DNA of 64,000 bases from MED-G105 sp039819085 (lineage in GTDB: Bacteria; Pseudomonadota; Alphaproteobacteria; Caulobacterales; Parvularculaceae), in the NCBI GenBank assembly GCA_039819085.1, contig JBCBSQ010000013.1, forward strand, positions 1 through 64,000. The letters are read 5' to 3'. Below, piece after piece: positions 15,555 through 23,452 of this stretch. Made by a program: the position numbers and the translations under genes. Position 1 is the stretch's first letter. Each line of letters begins with the position of its first letter. Under the pieces are notes generated by a model, which searched no databases, was not told the origin of the DNA, and saw only the letters and a list, made by a program, of their open reading frames with translations.

Positions 15555-16243
15555 GCGCCCAGTCCCTCCGGGACGGCGGCCATCCAAGAGTGGATCTTGC
15601 TGGCGGTGGCGGCGATGAACCTGTCTTCGGCGTCCTGAAGCTTGCGCGACGCCTTCTCGCGGGCGGCGAGTTCGGCATGCTCCGGGTGCGCCCTGATGGC
15701 GGCGGCGCGGATGCTCGCCTGCGTGTCGGGGTCCAACCCAGAGAGGAAGGCCGGCCCGTGGGCGATGGCCCCGGCGACGCGGGGGTCCTGCAGCGCGAGC
15801 TGCTTCGCCTTGCCCGGTGTGACGGAGACGGCGGCGCGTATCTCGGCCGAGAGATGGTTGTCGGGACGCGGCAGCGCCTCCCGCTCGATCCGCTCGCGGA
15901 GGAAACGGGCCTGATCGTCGACGGTCTTCTTCGCGGTGCGCAGCGACGCCACCGCCCTGTCGTGCGCCTTCGCTGCCTGCGGCGCGAGTTCCCCCAGCGG
16001 CACGTTCGCGTTCTGCGCGTTCCGCTGGATGGCGGTCCAGACGTCGACCAGAGTCTGCAGCGCGCCCCTCGCCGGTACGGCGGAGACGCCGGCCTTGTCG
16101 GAGATCGTGCCGGGCTGGAAGTCGACGGGCGGGCCGTCGATGGCGCGCAGGCGCATCTGCGCGAAGGCCTCCGGGTCGCGCCCGCCGGGGGCGCGGACCC
16201 TCGGGCGGGCCATGAGGGCGTTGTCGAGTGCGGAGTCGGCCAT
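15551..16243 (-). CDS. Hypothetical phage-like protein downstream of terminase
   Basis: The 230-residue protein is predominantly helical and Ala-rich, with no membrane segment. I do not recognise it. The ATG at 16243 has AGGAAAGGAAC upstream, and the frame extends further only through low-quality sequence. It starts 16 bases after the large terminase stop and ends in an ATGA overlap with the next gene. In a full phage the portal gene would normally stand here, but no portal-like motif is visible. A structural, capsid-redirecting or accessory role cannot be distinguished. Confidence 0.65.
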   Translation of the reverse strand: MADSALDNALMARPRVRAPGGRDPEAFAQMRLRAIDGPPVDFQPGTISDKAGVSAVPARGALQTLVDVWTAIQRNAQNANVPLGELAPQAAKAHDRAVASLRTAKKTVDDQARFLRERIEREALPRPDNHLSAEIRAAVSVTPGKAKQLALQDPRVAGAIAHGPAFLSGLDPDTQASIRAAAIRAHPEHAELAAREKASRKLQDAEDRFIAATASKIHSWMAAVPEGLGA

Positions 16244-16259
16244 GGTGGGGGTTCCTTTC

Positions 16260-17660
16260 CTAGTAGAGGCCAATCGTGCGGGAGCAGGTGACCGGGCGGA
16301 CCTGCGCCTCGGCGAGGAGGTATCGCAGCGCATCGCCGGCGTGATCGGGGCAGTGGGGCGTGTCGGCCCAGTCGTCGGGGTCGCGCTCGTCGCGGGAGGC
16401 GTTCGGAAGCGTCGCGAGGAGCAGTTTGCAGCGGTCGCTGATGTACAGGTGCGGCCGGGTTGGATTCTTCTCGACGGAGGCCGTCAGCATGCTGCCGATC
16501 TGCGCCCAGCCCTCGGCGCGGCGGCCCTTCTTGGGGAGGCGGAGGTCCCAGAAGCTGCCCGTCTGGCGCATGATCTCGAGGACGGTGTCGCCCTGGAGCC
16601 CGCGCGCAGAGTCGACAACGCCGGAGGCTCTGTGGACGCCGTGACTGGCCGCCATGTTGGCTGTGCGCTCGGCGAGGCGGTCGGGCGGCCACTCGGACGA
16701 CGTGTTCAGGTTGTCGTCGGAGAAGATGGCGTCCGTGACTTCATCGAGGACGATCGTCGATCCTCTGGGGAGGGGGTTGCCTTGCTGGTCGACAAGGTTT
16801 CGTCGCGCGACGATGCCCAGAAGGGCGACCGACGGCGAGGAGATGCCCCAGTCGATCGCGATGTGGGGCCGCCACTGATCCTTGTCGACGGTCTGGATCG
16901 GCGTCGTGGTGACGTGCGCGGACGTGTCGAAGGCGGGGAACAGCAACCCCTCGCCGCGTGTCCAGTCGCCGAAGAGCCACTGTTGTAGGCGGACGGGGTC
17001 GCCGTGGCACGCCTCGCGCAGCCGGCGAATGTACGCCTGCTGATCGATGAAGGGGTTGTCGGTCGGAACGCTGAGGATTGTGATCCAGCACTCCGTCTCG
17101 TCCGAGTCTTGGATGGGCAGCTCGTAGGGCTCGTGGCTGATGCGGTCGCGGACATGGCGCTCGAAGATGCGCCCATGGAGGGGGCCGCCGGGGTTGCCCA
17201 GGTAGACGACGCGGGTCGGCACGCCCTCGGGGGCGCGCAGGTTCGACCGAAGCAGGCGAAGCGTCTTCTCCGCCGTGTATTGCGTGACCTCTTCGACGAT
17301 CAGCAGGGTGAAGTTCTTGCCCTGAAGCTTGTCGTAGTCGGTCGCTCGCTCGATCGCGGCGAGCGTTATTGTCCCGCCGTTCCATCGCAGGATCTTCTCG
17401 GAGCGGTTGTAGGCGTGGCTGCCGTGGCTGTAGCCGTTGGCGACGAGACTCACGAGCTCGTCTTCGAAGTCGGACAGCGCCCGGAGGGTCCGGCGAACAA
17501 TCAGGACGCTCGCGGCCTCGCCATAGGCCTTCAGGTGCTCCGCCGCGAGGAGGACCGCCGCCGTCGTCTTCCCGCCGCCACGCGCGCCCAGGAGTGCGAG
17601 GTTCGCAGTGGGCGGGGCCTCGAGAACCGCCTGCTGGAAGGGGCTGATTCGCTCAAGCAT
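16260..17660 (-). CDS. Phage terminase large subunit
   Basis: The 466-residue packaging motor has an ATPase domain with Walker A GARGGGKTT (25-33) and Walker B LLIVEEV (119-125), and an RNase H-like nuclease domain with AIDWGISSPS near 265 and the terminal acidic motif HAGDALRYLL near 445. Length suits the family. It would translocate genome DNA into procapsids and cut it. The ATG overlaps the end of the small-subunit-like gene by eight bases. With no capsid genes present, it presumably packages the element into particles made by a helper phage, or is the remnant of a phage. Confidence 0.9.
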   Translation of the reverse strand: MLERISPFQQAVLEAPPTANLALLGARGGGKTTAAVLLAAEHLKAYGEAASVLIVRRTLRALSDFEDELVSLVANGYSHGSHAYNRSEKILRWNGGTITLAAIERATDYDKLQGKNFTLLIVEEVTQYTAEKTLRLLRSNLRAPEGVPTRVVYLGNPGGPLHGRIFERHVRDRISHEPYELPIQDSDETECWITILSVPTDNPFIDQQAYIRRLREACHGDPVRLQQWLFGDWTRGEGLLFPAFDTSAHVTTTPIQTVDKDQWRPHIAIDWGISSPSVALLGIVARRNLVDQQGNPLPRGSTIVLDEVTDAIFSDDNLNTSSEWPPDRLAERTANMAASHGVHRASGVVDSARGLQGDTVLEIMRQTGSFWDLRLPKKGRRAEGWAQIGSMLTASVEKNPTRPHLYISDRCKLLLATLPNASRDERDPDDWADTPHCPDHAGDALRYLLAEAQVRPVTCSRTIGLY

Positions 17661-18354
17661 CGCGACCCCCGAGGTACTTCTTGCGGTACTCGTCCATGTC
17701 CATCTGCGTCGGCAGCTGGATCGTCTGCGTCCGGTTGTCGTTGTTTATGGTGATGTGCGCGGGAACCTTGTCGCCCTGGTATCCGCGCCGACCGCGAAGC
17801 AGGAATATCGCGGCCGTTATCGCGCCCCTGTCCTTCGGGTTCAGCATGCCCTGGCGGAAGCGCGCCATCAGCCCACCGACGAGCTCGTCCTCCATCTGGC
17901 TGTAGCCAAGCTCCACAGCCTCGTCGACGCGCGGGTCGCGCTTGCGCATCTTCCGGAATGTGGGACCAGTGATGCCGAGGCGCTTGGCGATGGTTTCGAG
18001 CGTCATGCCCTCCGCAGCGCAACGCCGAATCTCCTCCACACCAGCGTCCGTGATCGAGAAAGTCCTGTCGCGCTTGCACGGACGATGAACAAGAATGCGG
18101 CCCCCGGCCGAGGGAGAAGCGCCGGGGGCCGCTGGCGCGCCAACGGAGTGACCCGGTTCCGCGTCGCGTTCTTCCGTGGGGAGATTTTCTTCCTCCACGG
18201 TTACTTTCTCGGTTACTCGACTCGCCAAGTGGTCGTCCTGCATCGCCTTTTTGTCTCCGACCGCAACGGTAGAGGCGTTGCGGCATCGCTTTTCGCGAAA
18301 AATCGGAGAAATTCTTTTGAAATTGTCCGAAAATTCGGATTCCTTGTACCTCAT
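17653..18354 (-). CDS. Terminase small subunit-like DNA-binding protein
   Basis: The 233-residue protein has a disordered N-terminal third and then a helix-turn-helix (EEIRRCAAEGMTLETIAKRLGITGPTFRKM, around 107-136) followed by a helical region, as in small terminase subunits that recognise cos or pac sites. It lies directly before the large subunit and overlaps it by eight bases, the usual order. The first ATG lies in the loop of a 10-bp hairpin and has no clear ribosome site, so the ATG at 18243 (Met38) may be the real start. Residues 1-30 are AT-rich in codon use, which supports that doubt. Confidence 0.75.
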   Translation of the reverse strand: MRYKESEFSDNFKRISPIFREKRCRNASTVAVGDKKAMQDDHLASRVTEKVTVEEENLPTEERDAEPGHSVGAPAAPGASPSAGGRILVHRPCKRDRTFSITDAGVEEIRRCAAEGMTLETIAKRLGITGPTFRKMRKRDPRVDEAVELGYSQMEDELVGGLMARFRQGMLNPKDRGAITAAIFLLRGRRGYQGDKVPAHITINNDNRTQTIQLPTQMDMDEYRKKYLGGRDA

Positions 18355-18366
18355 CCGTACAAGGAA
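18340..18366. repeat. 10-bp perfect inverted repeat enclosing a start codon
   Basis: TTCCTTGTAC (18340-18349) and GTACAAGGAA (18357-18366) are perfect inverted copies with a seven-base loop. The minus-strand ATG of the terminase small-subunit-like gene (18352-18354) lies in the loop. It could be an operator or an RNA hairpin limiting translation. A second inverted pair, TCCGAA/TTCGGA, lies just to its left (about 18326-18339). Confidence 0.6.
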
Positions 18367-18416
18367 GGAAATGCGTCCGCACGGGATCGTAAGCCGGTGC
18401 CACGTCCAAGCATTCC

Positions 18417-18697
18417 AAACCCGGTAAATCGCCCAAAGTCGGGGGGAGAGTCGGTGCCATCCAACTCCCCGGCCCGCCTTGGCTCCACCGACTTTACCGG
18501 GTTTACCGACCCTCCACTCGCTGCGAATTTCGCAACACCAACAGAGCCCAAGGGGTGGGTCGTTCGTGCTGCTGGCGTATTTTTCTCCAGTATAGTCGGT
18601 AAACCCGGTAAAGTCGGTATACCCCTGTATTTGCAGGGAGTTCGATCACACCGACTTGGGCCCAAACCCGGTGAACCGTTCCGGCAAGTCGGTGCCT
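18417..18697. repeat. Iteron-like inverted and direct repeats; candidate origin or packaging site
   Basis: The gap between primase and terminase holds a perfect 23-bp inverted repeat (18487-18509 and 18596-18618, 86 bases apart) whose core is AAACCCGGTAAAGTCGGT. Partial copies of the core occur at 18417-18428 with AAAGTCGG at 18435-18442, and at 18665-18676 (AAACCCGGTGAA) with AAGTCGGTGCC at 18687-18697; an inverted ACCGACTTGGG is at 18650-18660. The last copy overlaps the primase stop codon. The position beside a primase-helicase suggests an origin; the position beside the small terminase suggests a cos or pac site. Confidence 0.65.
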
Positions 18698-20969
18698 AGA
18701 ACGGCACGTCGTCGTCGTTTGGTCCAGTTGGGTACAGATCTTCGTGAAACCATTGGGCGTCGTCCCAACCGAAGTCCGGGAACATTCGCTCGCGGAGCGC
18801 CCGCAGATCGTGCGGTGGCTCGTATCCTCTTGGGCGAACGTCTCGCTTCTTCCAGCCGAACTCGTTAAGCCGACGACCAATCATGCTGACAGTCACTTCT
18901 GCCGGCTTGCACCGATCCTGAAGCTCCTTTGTCGGGACGATTCCCGGCCACGCACCATCGGCGACTATGTCGTAGAGAACGCGATCCAGCCCGGTTAGAC
19001 TTGCGGCCTTCTGCTCGCGGAGAGCCTGCGTGACAACACGATCGGCTTCGGGGCTGAAGCTGCCCAAATCCTCCCGCAATGCCGCCCCAAGGATCGCACC
19101 GCAGCCGGGGCCACGCATCCACGTCCACAACTCGTTCCAGTGTTCGTAGTCGCCCTTGCGCAACGACGACACGTCCGCAACAACAAAGCGCCGTGCGCCC
19201 TTGCCGGCGGGAACCGCCCATTCCCGATTGGTCGACATCAGCACAGACACGTAGGACCGCTCCTGCTTGAGGTCTACGCCCTTGGCTTCGATGGTGATGC
19301 GGTCCTCGGTGATCAGTCCCTTGAGCACCCCATCGTCGTCGCCGCGCGTGAAGTCGGCTTCGTCGGCGAATAGAAGGCAGCAGTGGCGAAGGTGCGAGTT
19401 GAACCGCCCTGTGACCTGATCTTTGGAAGTGACCTGGAGCCCATGCTCGCCGAAGATGCGCATCAGCGCCTCGCCGATCAGACCCTTGCCGGTTCCCTCG
19501 TCGCCACGCAGAACGACCGCCACCTTCGGCTTGCGCGCCGGGTTCTGCACGATCCAACAGATCCACCGCCAGACATAGTCGCGCGCATCCGGCTCGATGA
19601 CCTCGTCGAGATGGCGCAGGAACGGAGCAGGGTCGGCGTCGCTCGGTTCGACACCATACCCCTGCCAGAGATTGTATCGCGTGTCGGTGTGGCCGGGATT
19701 GTCCGGGTCCAGAGTGAAGCCGTCGCTGTAGTAGCGGCGGCCCGACCACGCGCGCCAGACCGGGTATGCTGGCACAATGGTTCCCTCCTTCTTGCCGGGC
19801 AAGTGCATGGGTGCGATCTCGAACTTGAATGTCTGCTCGGGCATGCCTTCGAGCGGGAATTGGTCCCGAAAGTAGCGAGCATGCCCGCCGACCTTCGCGG
19901 CGAAGTAGTCTCGGTTGATGGCCTGCAGGACACCGCCGCTCTCCGCCACCTCCGCCCGCGCATCCTGGACCTGCTTGCGCGCATACTTGTCCGGGTGCTT
20001 CTGATCGTAGATGTGTTCGGAGACTTTGTTCTGCGGATCGAGCAGAAGGCCAAGGATCACATCGTCGTCGAGCCCTTCGCGCACCGCCTCGCAGCACATG
20101 AACCAGACACCCTCCGAACGATCCGCATACGGCTCGCCATCCGGATTAGCGTTGTACACCGCTGTGTGGAGGACGCGCGGGGGCAGCCGATTCATCTCCT
20201 CGGCTGTGAGCTGCTTTGGCGCGGCGACCGGCGCAGCAACGGCCGGCTTCCGCACCTCGTCCACAATGATGCTGAAGTCGCCGCGATCGACGACCTCGTC
20301 AGTCATCGCGACGATGCGCGCCGGAACCGGCACACGCCCGAGCTTCCGCTTCTTCTTATTGGGCAGGTTGATGGTGCCCGGGAGGCGCATGATGCGGTCG
20401 ATGTTGTGGCAGCAGTCGCCGCCAAGTTGCTCCGCAATCCATCGATTGCGGCCCTCGACATCCTCCAGGTCTTCGGTCGGTTCGCTCAGTCGCCAGAACG
20501 CCTGATAGCCCCCACCGGAATCCAGAATCGCCGAAGGCGCGGGACCGAACTCACGCAGCTTCTCGAGAAGCTTCGTGCGCGCACCCGGGAGTTCGTCGGC
20601 GCTCACCCCGCCCGGCGCATCGAGGTCGACATGCAGGAACTCCGCCGCGACGATGTCGGACTTGCTGGCCTTCCTCGTCAGACTCTTGTCGCCGGACGAA
20701 TTGACCTGGCAGTACAAGTTCTCGTGGCCGACCTTCGACGCGACCCACTCCATCATCGTGTCCGTCTGCTCGGCCGTGAATGTTGCTGTGCTGATGCGCC
20801 CGTCCGGCACGATGGCGGTCAACACCCACGGCCCATTCGGACGGAGCCAACGGAGCCAGCGCTTTACTTCTTCCGCGTTAGGGGCGATAACGTCCGTGGC
20901 CGGAACGTCTCCTTTCTGTGTCGGATGAGCCCCGACGCGCTGCCGCTCACACTTCGTGTCGGGGCTCAC
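18696..20969 (-). CDS. Primase-polymerase / SF3-type helicase replication protein
   Basis: The 757-residue protein has an archaeo-eukaryotic primase-like N-terminal part: HVDLD at 113-117 with paired acids, SGGGYQAFW at 151-159 and DRIMRLPGTINLPN at 191-204, as in RepB-like prim-pol proteins. The C-terminal part is a virulence-E/D5-like ATPase with Walker A GDEGTGKG (489-496), Walker B CLLFADEAD (531-539) and an Asn-containing sensor STNREW. It would prime and unwind element DNA at a nearby origin. The GTG start overlaps the TGA of the AlpA-like gene (GTGA), implying translational coupling. Satellite replication proteins often have this fused layout. Confidence 0.88.
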   Translation of the reverse strand: MSPDTKCERQRVGAHPTQKGDVPATDVIAPNAEEVKRWLRWLRPNGPWVLTAIVPDGRISTATFTAEQTDTMMEWVASKVGHENLYCQVNSSGDKSLTRKASKSDIVAAEFLHVDLDAPGGVSADELPGARTKLLEKLREFGPAPSAILDSGGGYQAFWRLSEPTEDLEDVEGRNRWIAEQLGGDCCHNIDRIMRLPGTINLPNKKKRKLGRVPVPARIVAMTDEVVDRGDFSIIVDEVRKPAVAAPVAAPKQLTAEEMNRLPPRVLHTAVYNANPDGEPYADRSEGVWFMCCEAVREGLDDDVILGLLLDPQNKVSEHIYDQKHPDKYARKQVQDARAEVAESGGVLQAINRDYFAAKVGGHARYFRDQFPLEGMPEQTFKFEIAPMHLPGKKEGTIVPAYPVWRAWSGRRYYSDGFTLDPDNPGHTDTRYNLWQGYGVEPSDADPAPFLRHLDEVIEPDARDYVWRWICWIVQNPARKPKVAVVLRGDEGTGKGLIGEALMRIFGEHGLQVTSKDQVTGRFNSHLRHCCLLFADEADFTRGDDDGVLKGLITEDRITIEAKGVDLKQERSYVSVLMSTNREWAVPAGKGARRFVVADVSSLRKGDYEHWNELWTWMRGPGCGAILGAALREDLGSFSPEADRVVTQALREQKAASLTGLDRVLYDIVADGAWPGIVPTKELQDRCKPAEVTVSMIGRRLNEFGWKKRDVRPRGYEPPHDLRALRERMFPDFGWDDAQWFHEDLYPTGPNDDDVPF
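20926..20968. repeat. 11-bp inverted repeat at the primase start
   Basis: TGAGCCCCGAC (20926-20936) and GTCGGGGCTCA (20958-20968) are perfect inverted copies around a 21-base loop. The GTG start of the primase gene sits at the edge of one arm, and the stop of the AlpA-like gene lies in the same arm. An RNA hairpin here could modulate coupled translation. Confidence 0.5.
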
Positions 20970-21223
20970 AACACACCTCGCTTCCGGCCTTCAAGCCAGT
21001 CGAGGACGTCCTGCTTGCGATAGAGGATGCGCCGGCCCACGCGATGGTAGGGCGGCTGGTCTTCGGCCGATCGGGAGCGGCCCATTTCGAAGAATGGGAC
21101 GCTGAGCCCGGTCAGCTCGGCGACTTGCTTGGTGTTGAGGAATTCGTCCTGGGCGGACTTGTCCTCGTGGAACTTAGCCAACTCATCGCGCACAATGGCG
21201 CGCACACGCGATTCGAGATCCAT
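20966..21223 (-). CDS. AlpA/excisionase-like helix-turn-helix regulator
   Basis: The 85-residue protein has a helical N-terminus and then a MerR-like winged helix: FLNTKQVAELTGLSVPFFEMGR followed by PPYHRVGRRILYRKQDVLDWLEG, the classic pattern of AlpA and excisionase proteins (HTH_17). In P4-like and Gram-negative PICI elements the AlpA-type protein activates excision and replication genes. Here it stands between integrase and primase, with its stop overlapping the primase GTG. A 10-bp inverted repeat lies just before its start. Confidence 0.85.
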   Translation of the reverse strand: MDLESRVRAIVRDELAKFHEDKSAQDEFLNTKQVAELTGLSVPFFEMGRSRSAEDQPPYHRVGRRILYRKQDVLDWLEGRKRGVL

Positions 21224-21231
21224 GACGGACT

Positions 21232-21265
21232 CCGACTAAACACTAACAATTTAGGGTTCAGTCGG
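21232..21265. promoter_or_regulatory. Inverted repeat upstream of the AlpA-like gene, candidate operator
   Basis: CCGACTAAAC (21232-21241) and GTTCAGTCGG (21256-21265) are inverted copies with one mismatch and a 14-base AT-rich spacer, eight bases before the AlpA-like start codon. This is where a master repressor of the element or the helper phage's derepressor would be expected to act. The rest of the gap up to 21488 shows no gene. Confidence 0.5.
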
Positions 21266-21488
21266 CGCGCGGTACTTCTCAAATAGCGCTTTGGGACCCT
21301 TGTCAGAAGAATTCACTTCTGGCCGCCTGCCGGGGTGCAAATGCCTGTCCCACTGGCCGCAGCCTTTACGAAGAGGGGTCCTCACCGGAGCGAGTCGGAT
21401 TCCACGATCTGCCGTGCCCTTGCCCAATTCCTGGGACTTACATGGGTCTCACCTGCCACTCGCGACCACTATAGCAAGAACTGTGCCG

Positions 21489-22508
21489 CTATAAAAGTCC
21501 GTACTCGGCGGCCACCGCGTCGCCGATGCGCTCGGCCCAGTGCATCAGGCGCTCCGGCGTGTCGTAGTCCTCGCCGTACAGATCGGTGGAGCCGCGCCGC
21601 TCGCGGTGGTCCATCAGGCGCGCCACGATCGGGAACGGGGCCTCCGCGACGCTTTCGGCGACGCTGCGATATATGTGGCGCAGTTGGTGTGCGCCCGGCA
21701 TGCCGCTGGGGGCTTTGAAGCCCGACCGATACGGCCAGACCCACTCGCCCACCCTTGGGCGCGCGTCCAGAATCGCCCGCGAGCGGCGGCAGAGCGGAAT
21801 GTCGAACGCCTCCCCCATCTTGGGCGTGGGAATGTGGAGCCATCCGTCGCGAAGGTGCTCCCATCGCATGCGGCAGATGTCGCCCCGGCGCAGGCCTGTC
21901 AGCGCAATGAAGATCCACATGTCCGGATGGGGCGAGCGCCGCCGGATCTCCGTGGCCCAGGCCTCGCGGTCCTCGATGCGGCGGCGCTTGCGCTGGCTCT
22001 TCGGCGGCTTCTTCGGCTGGCGGACGTTTCGGCCGGGCCACGGCTCGTCTGTCACATAGCGCCACACTGTTCCGTGCAGCGAGATCACGTCGCGGGCGAC
22101 CCAGGGCGACTCGATGTCCTTCTTGATTCGTTGCAACGCCGTCTTGGTGATCTTGGTCAGCGGCCGGTCCCACCATTCCGCCATGTGCTTGCGCATCTGC
22201 TGCTCGCGAATCTTGGCGGTGTCGGGCGGGACCTCCTCGGCCCACTGGGCGAACGCCTCGGCCAACGTGCCCGCACGGCGCGTCAGCCCGTCCCCGTGGG
22301 ACACGGCGCGCTCTTTGGCGGCCTGCAGGCCCATCTCCGGCCAGCGACCGATGGTGATGCGCGCGCCGCCGTGGCGCTGAAGCAGGAACGCCTTTGTCCC
22401 GGTCTTACCAACGCGGCAGCCCAAGCCGAGGGGCGACTTGGCCCAGTACAGGCCAGGGGCCACATTCGGGTTATCCAGCCAGGCCTCTGTGATGCTCCGT
22501 ACAGGCAC
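21489..22508 (-). CDS. int: Tyrosine-type site-specific integrase
   Basis: The 339-residue recombinase has an N-terminal arm-binding-like part and a C-terminal catalytic domain with the expected residues: Arg207 in TGLRRGD, Lys230, HQLRH with His274 and Arg277, His301 in LMDHRE, and a nucleophile tyrosine at 311 or 315 in LYGEDY. It is the gene nearest attR and reads inwards from it, as is usual. It presumably recombines the tRNA-Val 3' half with the element's attachment site. The start is at an ATG inside the AGTAAC-repeat side of the right end. Confidence 0.92.
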   Translation of the reverse strand: MPVRSITEAWLDNPNVAPGLYWAKSPLGLGCRVGKTGTKAFLLQRHGGARITIGRWPEMGLQAAKERAVSHGDGLTRRAGTLAEAFAQWAEEVPPDTAKIREQQMRKHMAEWWDRPLTKITKTALQRIKKDIESPWVARDVISLHGTVWRYVTDEPWPGRNVRQPKKPPKSQRKRRRIEDREAWATEIRRRSPHPDMWIFIALTGLRRGDICRMRWEHLRDGWLHIPTPKMGEAFDIPLCRRSRAILDARPRVGEWVWPYRSGFKAPSGMPGAHQLRHIYRSVAESVAEAPFPIVARLMDHRERRGSTDLYGEDYDTPERLMHWAERIGDAVAAEYGLL

Positions 22509-22509
22509 G

Positions 22510-22588
22510 AGTAACGCTCCGAGTAACTGGAATCGTAAAACCCCGTATAGCTCGGAGGGGACAGAAGATAAAGTTAATCAATGGCTTA
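22510..22588 (+). promoter_or_regulatory. Candidate integrase/IHF arm-binding repeats, right end
   Basis: Two direct AGTAAC repeats (22510-22515 and 22522-22527, the second continuing AGTAACTGGAA) and AATCAATGGCTTA (22576-22588) repeat the motifs seen just inside attL in the same orientation. They lie between the integrase start and attR and probably also overlap the integrase promoter. Confidence 0.5.
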
Positions 22589-22625
22589 CGGGCCAGGCAG
22601 GGGCAGGTAAAGCCCGCAAAAATAA

Positions 22626-22671
22626 GTTCACACCGTAGGGGTCGCTGGTTCGAACCCAGCCGCGCCCACCA
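22626..22671 (+). repeat. attR: tRNA-Val 3' fragment, right copy of 46-bp direct repeat
   Basis: This copy of the tRNA-Val 3' half (anticodon loop to CCA) differs from attL only in two T-loop bases. It lacks a 5' half and cannot fold as a tRNA. It is most simply the original host 3' end, displaced by integration. Confidence 0.9.
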
Positions 22672-23452
22672 TTTTCCATATCTCGCGGCGGTTCGCTTCG
22701 CTCACGCCTCCGATTGGGCGCCCTGACCGGGCGGCTTGGCCGTCAACCCGAACGAGCGCCCCGCCGCGCCGCGATCGGATGACCGCGACGCCATCACCAA
22801 CGCCCACGGGCGCGATATCACCCCTCGGTCGCCGCAGCATCGGATCAATTTCATCCGCCTACAGAACCTCACCGGCTGGCGGCGCAGCTTCCAGCATTTT
22901 GATCATGGCGCTCGGTGACAATGGCGCCAGGCGCCGCCCTGTCACGCCTTTCAAGGCCGGACGCGAGTGCGCCGCCGCCGTCGAGCGGTTTCGGCAAAGC
23001 GTTTATAGTGAACAGAGTTTCGATCGATGCCGGCGGGAACGACCACTCGCCGGCGGCGGCGGGATGGTCACTGCCGAATGCGCTCGCGGTCGCCCGATAT
23101 TCGCCGCCTAACGCTAGCCGGTCCTCCTCATCGCCGTCGCGATCCGCGGCCGAGATCCAGCCGCTCTTATAGCGAGCGCTTTGGCTGAAAAAACCCGGAC
23201 AGGTCAGCCGACGAGAGCCGGCGACAGCGTTCACGCGCCGCCGAGCGGAGTTGCTGCGCTGCAGCACATCTCAGGCGTTTTGTTGCATTTTTGCTACGCA
23301 ACGGATTGCCGGCTCGTAAGCGCTTTGATGTCACTGGACTAACTGACTCTGACCGATGAAGAAGGAAGTAATCGGGTCGCCTCAAATCAAATAGCGCGGC
23401 GACGGATAAAGCCCCGAAGTCAGGGAGGGGCGTTGAAGCAAGGGGTCTGCTC
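22672..23452. other. Non-coding region between attR and the TonB receptor
   Basis: No open frame in this 781-base stretch has convincing composition. The short frames on both strands are Arg/Ala-rich shadows, and one that runs into attR translates tRNA sequence. The right end is less GC-rich (from about 23270) and must contain the promoter and leader of the TonB-dependent receptor. No terminator, repeat or RNA gene is evident. Confidence 0.5.

Larger units (their letters stand above)
12186..22671. mobile_element. Integrated phage-satellite-like (PICI-like) element in tRNA-Val
   Basis: A 10.4 kb block is flanked by a 46-bp direct repeat of the tRNA-Val 3' half. From right to left it encodes a tyrosine integrase, an AlpA/excisionase-like regulator, a primase-polymerase/SF3-type helicase, an iteron-like region, small and large terminase subunits and five small unknown genes, all on the minus strand. 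A cargo block of three lower-GC genes follows at the far end. There are no recognisable capsid, portal, tail or lysis genes. This gene order resembles Gram-negative phage-inducible chromosomal islands. A deleted prophage is the alternative, but every gene appears intact and tightly packed. Confidence 0.8.

Noticed and set aside
22626..22671. Possible second tRNA-Val gene
   Set aside because: Only the 3' half is present; no acceptor 5' strand or D arm precedes it, so it is an attachment-site remnant.
12157..22671. Complete functional prophage
   Set aside because: No portal, capsid, tail, holin or endolysin gene is recognisable in 10.4 kb; a satellite or deleted prophage fits better.
22628..22840. 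Minus-strand open frame of 70 residues ending in GAAGFEPATPTV
   Set aside because: The tail is a translation of the displaced tRNA-Val fragment (attR), a well-known false gene pattern; the rest has no motif.
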